Origin: DASPWW01 sp963803425
Lineage (GTDB): Bacteria; Actinomycetota; Thermoleophilia; Solirubrobacterales; 70-9
DNA: 64,000 nucleotides
Direction: 5' to 3'
Assembly (NCBI GenBank): GCA_963803425.1
Contig: CAWDMA010000003.1
Span: 372,001 to 436,000 of the forward strand
Under the pieces are notes generated by a model. It saw only the letters and a program-made list of their open reading frames with translations, was not told the DNA's origin and made no database searches. Numbering within the stretch: position 1 is the stretch's first letter; the number at the start of each line of letters is the position of its first letter. Both the position numbers and the translations under genes were made by a program. Positions 51,349-59,257 of this stretch are shown here, piece after piece.

Positions 51349-52254
51349 ATGATCATCTTCGGCACCGCCGTCACAGACCTGGAGGCCTACGACCGCTGGG
51401 CCGCGCCCGGCATCGGGCTGGTCGCGGAGCCGGACTCCGAGGTGATCGCGCACCAGAGCGCCGGGACGCTGTTCCGGAACTACAACCTGGTGCTCGACAT
51501 CGCCCGCAGGCACGAGGACCTCGAGGCGCTCGTGCTCCTGCACCAGGACGCGGAGATCGTCGACCCCGAGTTCCCGACGAAGCTGCGGCGGGCGCTCGCC
51601 GACCCGGAGGTCGCGATCGTCGGCTGCGCCGGCGCGGTCGGGGTGCGCTCGATCGCGTGGTGGGAGGGGGCGGTCACCTGGGCGTCGTTCAGCCACCGCT
51701 ACCGCGAGTACGGGGGCGGCGAGTTCCCGGCGGGGGCATGGAACACCGAGGCGCCGCCCTCGGTGGCGACGACCGGCGAGGTGGACACGATCGACGGGTT
51801 CGTGATGTGCCTGTCGCCGTGGGCGGTCCACAACCTCCGCTTCGACGAGACCCTCGGAAAGCTGCACGGCTACGACTTCGACTTCTGCATGCAGGCGAAG
51901 GTCGCCGGGAAGAAGGTGGTGACGGAGAGCTTCAAGGTCGTCCACCACCACTCGCTGGAGCTGATCAGCAATCCCGACGCGTGGATCGAGGCCTACATCC
52001 GGGTCGCCGAGAAGTGGGACGGGAAGCTGCCGACGGCCTCGAACGAGGACGTGAACTGGCGGATGCGCTCGCTGCGCTCCGAGGCGGAGGCCGCAGCGGC
52101 GAAGGGGGAGGCGGTGTCGGCGAAGATGAAGGCCGACGCGCTCCAGATGCAGCTCGACCGGGTGGAGCGCAGCGCCAGCTGGAAGCTGACCGCGCCGCTG
52201 CGTTGGCCGAAGGACCTGCGCCGCCGCCGCCGCAACCGGGCCGAGGGCGGCTAG
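51349..52254 (+). CDS. Glycosyltransferase-like protein with SWKLT tail
   Basis: The 301-residue protein has a GT-A-like start (IIFGTAVTDLEAYDRWAAPG), VLLHQDAEIVDPEF as the DXD-like site, VDTIDGFVMCLSPWAV and GYDFDFCMQAKVAGKKV. The C-terminus is a short coiled coil ending SASWKLTAPLRWPK, a tail also on the methyltransferase at 39160. Probable sugar transfer in glycan assembly. ATG 51349; a TATTTT -10 candidate lies about 44 nt upstream. Stop shared as CTAG with the next, convergent gene. Confidence 0.85.
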   Translation: MIIFGTAVTDLEAYDRWAAPGIGLVAEPDSEVIAHQSAGTLFRNYNLVLDIARRHEDLEALVLLHQDAEIVDPEFPTKLRRALADPEVAIVGCAGAVGVRSIAWWEGAVTWASFSHRYREYGGGEFPAGAWNTEAPPSVATTGEVDTIDGFVMCLSPWAVHNLRFDETLGKLHGYDFDFCMQAKVAGKKVVTESFKVVHHHSLELISNPDAWIEAYIRVAEKWDGKLPTASNEDVNWRMRSLRSEAEAAAAKGEAVSAKMKADALQMQLDRVERSASWKLTAPLRWPKDLRRRRRNRAEGG

Positions 52255-53213
52255 GGCTTCAGCACCTCTTTGACCTGCTCGCGCCAGGACCGCAGCGCCC
52301 CGGGTCCGCGGTGGCGCACCGACGCGATCCGGTCGAGCGCCCTGAACGCGCTCGAGTCGAGCAGGTTGCGAAGCAGATGCTCCTGGCGGCGGTTTCGCTC
52401 CTGGAGTCGCTCCAGCTCCCCGCGGCGGACGTGCTCGTTGGCGAGCTGGAAGACCCGGTTCGCCTCCAGCCGCGCGAGGATCGGGTTGCGGTCCCACGGG
52501 TCGAGGATCTCCGCGACCGCGTCCGCCCACGGGCGCTCGCGCTGCCACACGGCGCCGAACCCGAAGAACGCCGGGACGAGCGCGAACCGGACGTCGTCGC
52601 GGCCGGAGACGAAGTCCTCGACAGCGGCTAGCACGCCGTTTCGCTCCCCGCCCTCGTGCTCGGAGACCCACCGGTACGGGAGCCCGCCGTCGTGCAGGCC
52701 CGCGTCGCCGGGGAACACGTACCCGCCCGGCGACACCGACTCGAGGTACTCCTCCGGGATCCGGTCGGGCGCGTAGAAGGTGTCGCGGCGGCCGTGCGGC
52801 CAGCCGACGTCGTGGAACATCAGCAGCGGGAGCTCGTCGGGGGCGCGCTCCTCGACCAGCCGCAGCTCCTCGCGGACCGTGAAGTAGTTGTGGTCGCCGT
52901 CGATCACGAGCACGTCGGGGAGCTCGATGTGGCGGAGCGCGTCGTGGCTCGTCTCGCGGACCAGCTCCAGCTCGCTGAACTCCTCGGCCAGCTCCAGCAG
53001 GGGAGGGGGCGGGGCCGGCTCGACCGCGGACACGGTGGCGCCGGACCCGCGCGCCCACCCGAGCAGCACCCGGGTGAGGTCGCCCTCGTAGGCGCCGACC
53101 TCGACCACCGAGCGCGCCTTCACCGCGTCCAGCAGCGGCAGCAGGATCTCCGCCAGGTTGGCGAGCGAGTGGCCCCACAGCCCGGGGTCGTGTCCGCGCA
53201 GATTCGTGTCCAT
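52251..53213 (-). CDS. Methyltransf_24-like SAM methyltransferase (paralogue of the fusion N-terminus)
   Basis: The 320-residue protein starts NLRGHDPGLWGHSLANLAEILL and has VVEVGAYEGDLTRVLL (motif I), VIDGDHNYFTVREEL, HDVGWPHGRRDTFYAPDRIPEEYLES and DGGLPYRWVSEHEGGERNG. The end has ERNRRQEHLLRNLLDSSAFRALDRIA, a helical tail. It is the stand-alone copy of the N-terminal domain of 49130. Its stop shares CTAG with the GT gene. Confidence 0.85.
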   Translation of the reverse strand: MDTNLRGHDPGLWGHSLANLAEILLPLLDAVKARSVVEVGAYEGDLTRVLLGWARGSGATVSAVEPAPPPPLLELAEEFSELELVRETSHDALRHIELPDVLVIDGDHNYFTVREELRLVEERAPDELPLLMFHDVGWPHGRRDTFYAPDRIPEEYLESVSPGGYVFPGDAGLHDGGLPYRWVSEHEGGERNGVLAAVEDFVSGRDDVRFALVPAFFGFGAVWQRERPWADAVAEILDPWDRNPILARLEANRVFQLANEHVRRGELERLQERNRRQEHLLRNLLDSSAFRALDRIASVRHRGPGALRSWREQVKEVLKP

Positions 53214-53253
53214 TCCGGCCCCCAGGTCGGCGCAGTGTAGGTATTGAGCGAGG

Positions 53254-54324
53254 CTAAGGGGCCAGCACGGCTTCGAGGCGCTCTTCCAGCGCTCCGGAGA
53301 GCGCCTCGCGGATCGGGCCCTCGGCGGCGCGCTCGACGAGCTCCTGCATGAACCCGTCGATGATCAGCCGCCTCGCGATCGGCTCCGGGAGGCCGTGGGC
53401 GCGCAGGTAATGGAGCTGCTCGCGGTCGAGCTGCGCGATCGCGGCGGCGTGCGTGCACCGGACGTCGTCGGCCTCGATCTCTAGCCCCGGGATCGCGTCG
53501 GCGTGCGCCTTGTTTGAGAGCAGCAGGTTGCGGCTCTCCTGGAACGCGTCGGTGCGCTGCGCCCCGGGGTCGACCCGGATCATCCCGCGCCACACGGCGG
53601 TGCCGCGCTCGGCCAGCACCCCGCGGAACGCGAGGTCGGAGTTGGTGTCGGGCGCGGCGTGCTCCTGGGTCGTGTCGTAGTCGAGGTGCTGGGTGCCGCC
53701 GCCGACGTAGGCGCCGGTCACCTTCGCGGTGGCGCCGCGCCCGTCGAGCTTGGTCTCCATCCGCACCTTCCCGCGCGCCGACCCGAACCCGAGCGCGACC
53801 CACTCGAGCGAGGCGTCGCGCCCCACCTCGGCGCGCTGGGTCGCGAACACCCAGTTCTGCTCGGGGAGCTCCTGGCGGCACACGTAGCCCAGCCGCGCGC
53901 CCTCGCCGAGGACGATCTCCGTGACTCCGTTGAACAGCCCACCGCCGCCCCCCGGCCCGTACTGCTCCCACACCTCGGCCGAGGCGCCCGCCTCCAGCAC
54001 GATCAGCGTCCGCCAGTCCACCCGCGTGCCCTCGGCGCCGGGCTCGACCGTGATCCGGATCGGCTCGTCGCGGGACTCGCCGGCGGGGACGTGGACGAGC
54101 GCGCCCCGGCTCCAGCCGGCCTCGTTGCGGGCGACGAACGGGTCCTCGGCCGACACCACCGTGCCGAGCCGCTCGGAGACGGGGTCGAGCGGCTCCGCGC
54201 CTTCGACCTCGACCGTGCCGGGCTCCGAGGCGAGCGCGTCGAGGTCGAGCCCGGTCAGATCCGTGAACTCCCACCCCTTCGTCTTCGCGTCCGGCAGCGG
54301 CGGGGGGGCCGCGGCGTTAGCCAA
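53254..54324 (-). CDS. sufD: Fe-S cluster assembly protein SufD
   Basis: The 356-residue subunit of the SufBCD scaffold has the SufD core: KTKGWEFTDLTGLDL, the beta-helix region, and the C-terminal helices DVRCTHAAAIAQLDREQLHYLRAHGL and ARRLIIDGFMQELV. The conserved His of the core (THAAAI) is present. TTG 54324 overlaps the sufB stop by 8 nt, so it is translationally coupled. It is the last gene of the operon. Confidence 0.94.
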   Translation of the reverse strand: MANAAAPPPLPDAKTKGWEFTDLTGLDLDALASEPGTVEVEGAEPLDPVSERLGTVVSAEDPFVARNEAGWSRGALVHVPAGESRDEPIRITVEPGAEGTRVDWRTLIVLEAGASAEVWEQYGPGGGGGLFNGVTEIVLGEGARLGYVCRQELPEQNWVFATQRAEVGRDASLEWVALGFGSARGKVRMETKLDGRGATAKVTGAYVGGGTQHLDYDTTQEHAAPDTNSDLAFRGVLAERGTAVWRGMIRVDPGAQRTDAFQESRNLLLSNKAHADAIPGLEIEADDVRCTHAAAIAQLDREQLHYLRAHGLPEPIARRLIIDGFMQELVERAAEGPIREALSGALEERLEAVLAP

Positions 54325-55777
54325 TCGAGCCTTCCATCTGCAGCTCGATCAGGCGGTTCATCTCCACCGCGTACTCCATCGGAAGCTCCTTCGTGATCGG
54401 CTCGATGAACCCGTTCACGATCGCCTTCGCGGCCTCCTCCTCGGACAGGCCGTGCGACTGGAGGTAGAAGAGCTGCTCCTCGCCGATCTTCGAGACCGAG
54501 GCCTCGTGCCCGACGTCGGCGTCGTTCTCGTCGATCCGGATCGTCGGGTAGGTGTCCGAGCGCGAGTTCTCGTCGAGCAGCAGCGCGTCGCACACGACCT
54601 TGGACCGCGACTCGGTCGCGCCCTTGGCGATCTCGAGCAGCCCGCGGTAGGTGCCGCGGCCGCCGTCCTTCGAGATCGACTTCGCGAAGATCGAGGAGGT
54701 CGTCTTCGGTGCCGCGTGGATGATCTTCCCGCCGGCGTCCTGGTGCTGGCCGTCGCCCGCGAACGCAATCGAGAGGATCTCGCCGTGGGCCTCGGGGCCG
54801 AGCAGGTAGATCGACGGGTACTTCATCGTCAGCTTCGAGCCCAGGTTGCAGTCGACCCATTCCATCGTCGCGCCCTCCTGGGCGACGGCGCGCTTGGTGA
54901 CGAGGTTGAAGACGTTGGTCGACCAGTTCTGGACCGTCGTGTAGCGGACCTTGGAGTGCGGCTTGGCGACGATCTCGACGACCGCCGAGTGCAGCGAGTC
55001 GGTCGAGTACACCGGGGCCGTGCAGCCCTCGATGTAGGTGACGTCCGAGCCCTCCTCGGCGATGATCAGCGTGCGCTCGAACTGGCCCATGTTCTCGGTG
55101 TTGATCCGGAAGTAGGCCTGCAGCGGCATCGCGACCTTGACTCCGGCCGGGACGTAGACGAACGACCCGCCGGACCACACGGCCGAGTTCAGCGCGGCGA
55201 GCTTGTTGTCGTTGGGCGGGATCACCGTCGCCCAGTGCTCCCGGACGAGATCCTCGTGCTCGCGCAGCGCGGTGTCCATGTCGGTGAAGATCACGCCCTG
55301 GGCCTCGAGCTTCTCGTTGACCTGGTGGTAGACGACCTCGGACTCGTACTGGGCGCCGACGCCCGCGAGGAACTTTCGCTCCGCCTCAGGGATCCCGAGC
55401 CGGTCGAAGGTGTTCTTGATGTCCTCGGGGACCTCATCCCAGCTGCGGCTGTTCTTCTCCGAGGCGCGGACGAAGTAGTGGATGTCGTCCCAGTCGATCT
55501 GGCCGAGGTTGCCGCCCCAGTCCGGGGTTGGGCGGGCGTAGAAGTGGTCGAGCGCTTTGAGGCGGAACTCGCGCATCCACTCGGGCTCCTGCTTGTACTC
55601 GGAGATCGACTCGACGACCTCGCGCGAGAGCCCCTTGGGGGCCTTGTAGGCGTAGCCGGTCTCGGGATCGTGGAAACCGAACTTCTCCGTGTAGTCGGAG
55701 CCGATCTCCTTCAGCCCGCGCTCCTCGTTGGTGAGCTGCTTGCCGGGTGGGGCGGTCGTCGTGTCGGGCGTAGCCAT
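54317..55777 (-). CDS. sufB: Fe-S cluster assembly protein SufB
   Basis: The 486-residue protein is the cluster-forming scaffold. Typical features are YKAPKGLSREVVESISEYK, the Cys near VTYIEGCTAPVYS, WSTNVFNLVTKRAV, MEWVDCNLGSKLTMKYPS and the end GFIEPITKELPMEYAVEMNRLI. It is 2 nt from the Rieske gene stop (TGA AC ATG). It works with SufC and SufD, encoded on either side of the operon. Confidence 0.97.
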   Translation of the reverse strand: MATPDTTTAPPGKQLTNEERGLKEIGSDYTEKFGFHDPETGYAYKAPKGLSREVVESISEYKQEPEWMREFRLKALDHFYARPTPDWGGNLGQIDWDDIHYFVRASEKNSRSWDEVPEDIKNTFDRLGIPEAERKFLAGVGAQYESEVVYHQVNEKLEAQGVIFTDMDTALREHEDLVREHWATVIPPNDNKLAALNSAVWSGGSFVYVPAGVKVAMPLQAYFRINTENMGQFERTLIIAEEGSDVTYIEGCTAPVYSTDSLHSAVVEIVAKPHSKVRYTTVQNWSTNVFNLVTKRAVAQEGATMEWVDCNLGSKLTMKYPSIYLLGPEAHGEILSIAFAGDGQHQDAGGKIIHAAPKTTSSIFAKSISKDGGRGTYRGLLEIAKGATESRSKVVCDALLLDENSRSDTYPTIRIDENDADVGHEASVSKIGEEQLFYLQSHGLSEEEAAKAIVNGFIEPITKELPMEYAVEMNRLIELQMEGSIG

Positions 55778-55779
55778 GT

Positions 55780-56106
55780 TCAGACCTCCAGCTTGACGTT
55801 GCCGTCCTCGACCCGGGTCTCGAACACATCGACCGGGGCGAAGGCGGGGAGGGTGCGCGGTCGACCGGTCTTCAGGTCGAACAGCGACCCGTGGCGGGGA
55901 CACTCGACCGTGCACGCCGCGGGGTCGAACTCGCCCTCTGCGAGCGGGCCGTCGTCGTGCGAGCAGCGATCCTCGATCGCGTACAGCTCGCCGTCGGCCG
56001 CGTGGAAGACCCCGATCTTGCGCCCGTCGGCCGCGACGATGCGCGCAGCGCCCTCGGGCAACTCGTCGAGGGCGCAGACGGTGAGCGTGTTTGTGGTCGT
56101 CGTCAC
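55780..56106 (-). CDS. Rieske-type [2Fe-2S] ferredoxin inside the SUF operon
   Basis: The 108-residue protein has the Rieske pair C48-S-H50 (DRCSHDDGPL) and C69-PRH72 (ECPRHGSLFDL), so it binds a 2Fe-2S cluster through two Cys and two His. Single-domain Rieske proteins serve as electron carriers. In this operon it could supply electrons for cluster assembly or be a first client. GTG start; a short AT-rich region precedes it. Confidence 0.93.
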   Translation of the reverse strand: MTTTTNTLTVCALDELPEGAARIVAADGRKIGVFHAADGELYAIEDRCSHDDGPLAEGEFDPAACTVECPRHGSLFDLKTGRPRTLPAFAPVDVFETRVEDGNVKLEV

Positions 56107-56109
56107 GTT

Positions 56110-56136
56110 ATTCCTAGTTCCTAAGTCGGATTTTAG
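56110..56136 (-). promoter_or_regulatory. AT-rich region upstream of the Rieske gene
   Basis: On the minus strand it reads TAAAATCCGACTTAGGAACTAGGAAT, with the direct repeat TAGGAAC TAGGAAT. It shares AATCCGA and TAGGA with the region in front of the Rrf2 gene, so it may be an internal operon promoter controlled by that regulator. Confidence 0.4.
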
Positions 56137-56169
56137 CGGGGCCCGGAGTCGGCGCGGGCACTGTAACCG

Positions 56170-56598
56170 TCAGTCCAGCGCCCCCTCGGACGGGTCTCCC
56201 CGCTCTCCCTCGTCCTCCCACTCGGCCGGCTGCCCGAGGCTGGCGCTCTTCACGACCTTCAGCCCCAGCAGCGCGCACTTCATCCGCGTCGCCGAGATCT
56301 CGATCCCGAGCAGGTCGAGCACGAACTCCTTCGGCAGCGTCAGGATGTCGTCGCGCGTCATCCCCTCGAGCTCATCGGTGAGCAACGAGGTCGCGGCGGT
56401 CGAGATCGCGCATCCCTTCCCCTCGAACATCACCGACTCGACCCGGTCGTCCCGGTCGAGCTTGATGAAGACGTGCTGCTCGTCCCCGCAGAACGGGTTC
56501 GTGTCCTCGAACTCGAGGTCGAACTCATCCGGCCGCCCGAAGTTCTGCGGCCGCTTGTAGTGGTCGAGGATCTGCTCCCGATACAGCTGATCAGACAT
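56170..56598 (-). CDS. sufU: Zinc-dependent sulfur-transfer protein SufU
   Basis: The 142-residue protein has the three SufU cysteines C37 (NPFCGD), C63 (GKGCAIS) and C108 (RMKCALLGLK), with D39 as additional zinc ligand. SufU accepts persulfide sulfur from SufS by zinc-ligand exchange. The tail is acidic. There is a ~100 nt gap after sufS, which has no other gene. Confidence 0.96.
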   Translation of the reverse strand: MSDQLYREQILDHYKRPQNFGRPDEFDLEFEDTNPFCGDEQHVFIKLDRDDRVESVMFEGKGCAISTAATSLLTDELEGMTRDDILTLPKEFVLDLLGIEISATRMKCALLGLKVVKSASLGQPAEWEDEGERGDPSEGALD

Positions 56599-56700
56599 GA
56601 CAATTCCGCCCGAATCCTCTGCTCCCGCTCGGCCGCACCCACATCACCGGTCCTCTTGCGGCCTCGCTCCCGCGTCCGGTTCGGGCGGGCTTGGGATTGG

Positions 56701-57963
56701 TCATAGCTTGAAGACCCGCCGGACGTCGTGCAGGGCCGCAACCAGCCGATTGATCTCCTCCTCGGTCGAGTACGCGCCGAAGCTCGCCCGGGTGGTTGAG
56801 GGGACGCCGAGGTGGTCCATCAGCACCTGCGCGCAGTGGTGGCCGGCGCGCACGCAGACCGCGTGCCGGTCGAGGATCTCGGCGACGTCGTGGCCGTGCA
56901 CCCCGTCCAGATCGAAGGAGACGATCCCGCCGCGGTCGGGGCCGGCCTCCGGGCCGAACACGCGCAGCCCGGGGACCTCGGCGAGCTGCTCCACCGCCCT
57001 CGTCGCGAGCGCGGCATCGCGGGCGTGCACGGCCTCGATCCCGAGCCCGTCGAGCCACTCGATCGCGGCGGCGAGGCCGATCGCCTCCGCGATCGGCGGG
57101 GTCCCGGCCTCGAACCGCGCCGGGACGTCGGCCCACGTGATCTCGTCTCGCCGCACCCGGCGGATCATCGAGCCGCCGCCCTGGAACGGCTCCATCGCGT
57201 CGAGCAGCTCGCGGCGCCCGCGCAGCACGCCGATCCCGGTCGGCCCGTAGGCCTTGTGGCCGGTGAACGCGTAGAAGTCGGCGCCCAGCTCGGCGACGTC
57301 GATCGCCAGCTTCGGCGCCGCCTGGGCGCCGTCGACGAGCACGACCGCGCCGGCGTCATGGGCCAGCCTGGCCATCTCGGCCACCGGATTGATCGTCCCC
57401 AGGACGTTGGAGACGTGCGCGATCGCGACCAGCTTCGGCCCCCGCTCGAGCAGCTCCCGGTACGCGTCCAGGTCGATCCTCCCCTCGCCGGTGAGCGGCG
57501 CCCACTCGAGCCGGGCGCCGCGCTCGCGCGCGATCAGGTACCAGGGCACGATGTTCGAGTGGTGCTCGAGGTCGGTGACCACGATCCGGTCGCCCTCGTC
57601 GAGGTTGGCGCGGCCCCACGAGCTTGCCACGAGGTTGATCGCCTCGGTGGCGTTGCGGGTGAAGACCACCTCGCGGGCGGCGGCGCCGAGGTGGCGCGCC
57701 ACGGTCGCGCGAGCCGCCTCGTACTCGGCGGTCGCCTCCTCGGACAGCGTGTACACGCCGCGGTGCACGTTCGCGTTCCGGTGACGGTAGAAGGAGTCGA
57801 CCGTCTCGATCACTGCGGCCGGCTTCTGCGCCGTCGCACCGGAGTCGAGGTAGGCGAGCGGCCGGCCGTGGATCTCTCGCTCGAGGATCGGGAACTCGCG
57901 CCGGATCTGCTCGACGCTGCGCGACAGCGCCGGGGACGGGGCTGTCGCCGTGCCCGCTTCCAT
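56701..57963 (-). CDS. sufS: Cysteine desulfurase SufS
   Basis: The 420-residue PLP enzyme takes sulfur from cysteine. K237 (FTGHKAYGPTGIG) binds PLP, and C377 (RAGHHCAQVLM) carries the persulfide. Other landmarks: YLDSGATAQKP, TRNATEAINLV, EHHSNIVPW, and SFGAYSTEEEIN near the end. It is 2 nt downstream of sufC. Confidence 0.96.
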   Translation of the reverse strand: MEAGTATAPSPALSRSVEQIRREFPILEREIHGRPLAYLDSGATAQKPAAVIETVDSFYRHRNANVHRGVYTLSEEATAEYEAARATVARHLGAAAREVVFTRNATEAINLVASSWGRANLDEGDRIVVTDLEHHSNIVPWYLIARERGARLEWAPLTGEGRIDLDAYRELLERGPKLVAIAHVSNVLGTINPVAEMARLAHDAGAVVLVDGAQAAPKLAIDVAELGADFYAFTGHKAYGPTGIGVLRGRRELLDAMEPFQGGGSMIRRVRRDEITWADVPARFEAGTPPIAEAIGLAAAIEWLDGLGIEAVHARDAALATRAVEQLAEVPGLRVFGPEAGPDRGGIVSFDLDGVHGHDVAEILDRHAVCVRAGHHCAQVLMDHLGVPSTTRASFGAYSTEEEINRLVAALHDVRRVFKL

Positions 57964-57965
57964 CC

Positions 57966-58730
57966 CTACGCCGCCGCCTCCACCTCTTCGCGGATCCAGC
58001 CGTAGCCCTTCTGCTCGAGCTGCTCGACCAGCTCCGGGCCGCCCTCCTTCACGATTCGTCCCTCGAAGATCACGTGCACGAACCCGGGCTGGACCAGGTG
58101 CAGGATGCGCTGGTAGTGGGTGATGATCAGCGTCCCGAGCTCTGGGCCCGACAGCGAGTTGACGCCCTCCGCGACCGTCCGCAGGGCGTCGATGTCGAGC
58201 CCGGAGTCGGTCTCGTCGAGGATGGCGAGCTGCGGCTTGAACAGCGCCATCTGCAGCACCTCCATCCGCTTCTTCTCGCCGCCCGAGAAGCCGTCGTTCA
58301 GGTAGCGGCTCGAGAACTCCTTCGGGATGTTCATCATCTCCATCGCCGCCTCGGCCTGCTTGCGGAAGTCCTTCAGCTTGATCTGGTCCTCGCCGCGAGC
58401 CTCGCGGTGCGCGTTCAGCACCATCCGCAGGTACTTGGTGACGGTGACGCCGGGGATCGCGACCGGGTACTGGAAGGCCATGAACAGGCCCATCCGAGCC
58501 CGCTCGTCGGGGTCGAGCTCGGTGATGTCGGTGCCGCCGAGCAGGATCTCGCCCTCGGTCACCTCGAGCCCGGGATGGCCCATGATCGTGTTCGCGAGCG
58601 TCGACTTGCCGGAGCCGTTCGGCCCCATCAGCGCGTGCGTCTCGCCCTTGCCCACCTCGAGGTCGACGCCCTTGAGGATCTGCTTGTCCTCGGCGGTCAC
58701 GTGCAGGTTGCGGATCTCGAGATCAGCCAA
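57966..58730 (-). CDS. sufC: Fe-S assembly ATPase SufC
   Basis: The 254-residue ABC ATPase has Walker A (GPNGSGKST), the SufC-type signature region (LNDGFSGGEKKRMEVLQ) and Walker B (LAILDETDSGLDIDAL). It drives the SufBCD scaffold. TTG 58730 is chosen because AAAGGAG lies 6 nt upstream. It follows the Rrf2 gene by 29 nt. Confidence 0.97.
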   Translation of the reverse strand: MADLEIRNLHVTAEDKQILKGVDLEVGKGETHALMGPNGSGKSTLANTIMGHPGLEVTEGEILLGGTDITELDPDERARMGLFMAFQYPVAIPGVTVTKYLRMVLNAHREARGEDQIKLKDFRKQAEAAMEMMNIPKEFSSRYLNDGFSGGEKKRMEVLQMALFKPQLAILDETDSGLDIDALRTVAEGVNSLSGPELGTLIITHYQRILHLVQPGFVHVIFEGRIVKEGGPELVEQLEQKGYGWIREEVEAAA

Positions 58731-58759
58731 TTCGTCTCCTTTGCCCGGCGCCGGCGCCG

Positions 58760-59230
58760 CTACGCGGCGGGCCCGGCGACGGTGCCCTTGGGTTCGTGCT
58801 GGCCGGCGAACCCGACCAGCTCGGCCAGCGTGGTCCCCGACAGCGCCTTCGTCACCCCGCCCTGGACCTTGGTCCACAGCACCTTGGTGGCGCACGCCCG
58901 GTCGCCGTCGGTCTCGTGCGAGCACAGCACCTTGCCCTCGCGGTGCTCGTGAAAGCACTCCATCGGGGCGACCGGCCCCTCCAGCGCCTGCACCACCTCC
59001 AGCATGTCGATCTCCTCGGGCGGGCGGGCGAGCTGGTAGCCGCCGTGCGCGCCGCGGGTCGAGGTGACCAGCCCCGCGCCGCGCAGCTTCGCGACGAGGT
59101 GCTCGAGGTAGGAGAGCGGGAGCAGCTCCGAGTCGGCGACCGACCCGAGCGAGACCGGGGCTCCGTCGGCGGTCCGACCGAGCTCGATCATCAGCCGGAT
59201 CCCGTACTCGGCCTTCGTTGAGAACAGCAT
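58760..59230 (-). CDS. Rrf2-family Fe-S-sensing regulator (IscR/SufR-like)
   Basis: The 156-residue protein has a winged helix at the N-terminus (MLFSTKAEYGIRLMIELG, then SYLEHLVAKLRGAGLVTSTRGAHGGYQLAR) and three cluster-ligating cysteines C92, C103 and C113. It should repress or tune the SUF operon that it heads, in response to Fe-S supply. Its own promoter overlaps a palindrome (59232-59242), which fits autoregulation. Confidence 0.94.
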   Translation of the reverse strand: MLFSTKAEYGIRLMIELGRTADGAPVSLGSVADSELLPLSYLEHLVAKLRGAGLVTSTRGAHGGYQLARPPEEIDMLEVVQALEGPVAPMECFHEHREGKVLCSHETDGDRACATKVLWTKVQGGVTKALSGTTLAELVGFAGQHEPKGTVAGPAA

Positions 59231-59231
59231 C

Positions 59232-59244
59232 GGATTAAATCCTA
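59232..59244 (-). promoter_or_regulatory. SUF operon promoter with GGATT-A-AATCC palindrome over the -10
   Basis: TAGGAT on the minus strand (59244-59239) is 8 nt before the ATG. The palindrome GGATTAAATCC (59232-59242) overlaps it and the predicted transcription start. This is a likely operator for the Rrf2 regulator. Confidence 0.55.
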
Positions 59245-59257
59245 CCGGAACGGTCGG

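Noticed and set aside
39160..53213. Macrolide or other antibiotic gene cluster because of TylF and FkbM
   Set aside because: There are no polyketide or peptide synthase genes, while a glycan exporter, glycosyltransferases and a deacetylase are present; sugar methylation fits better.
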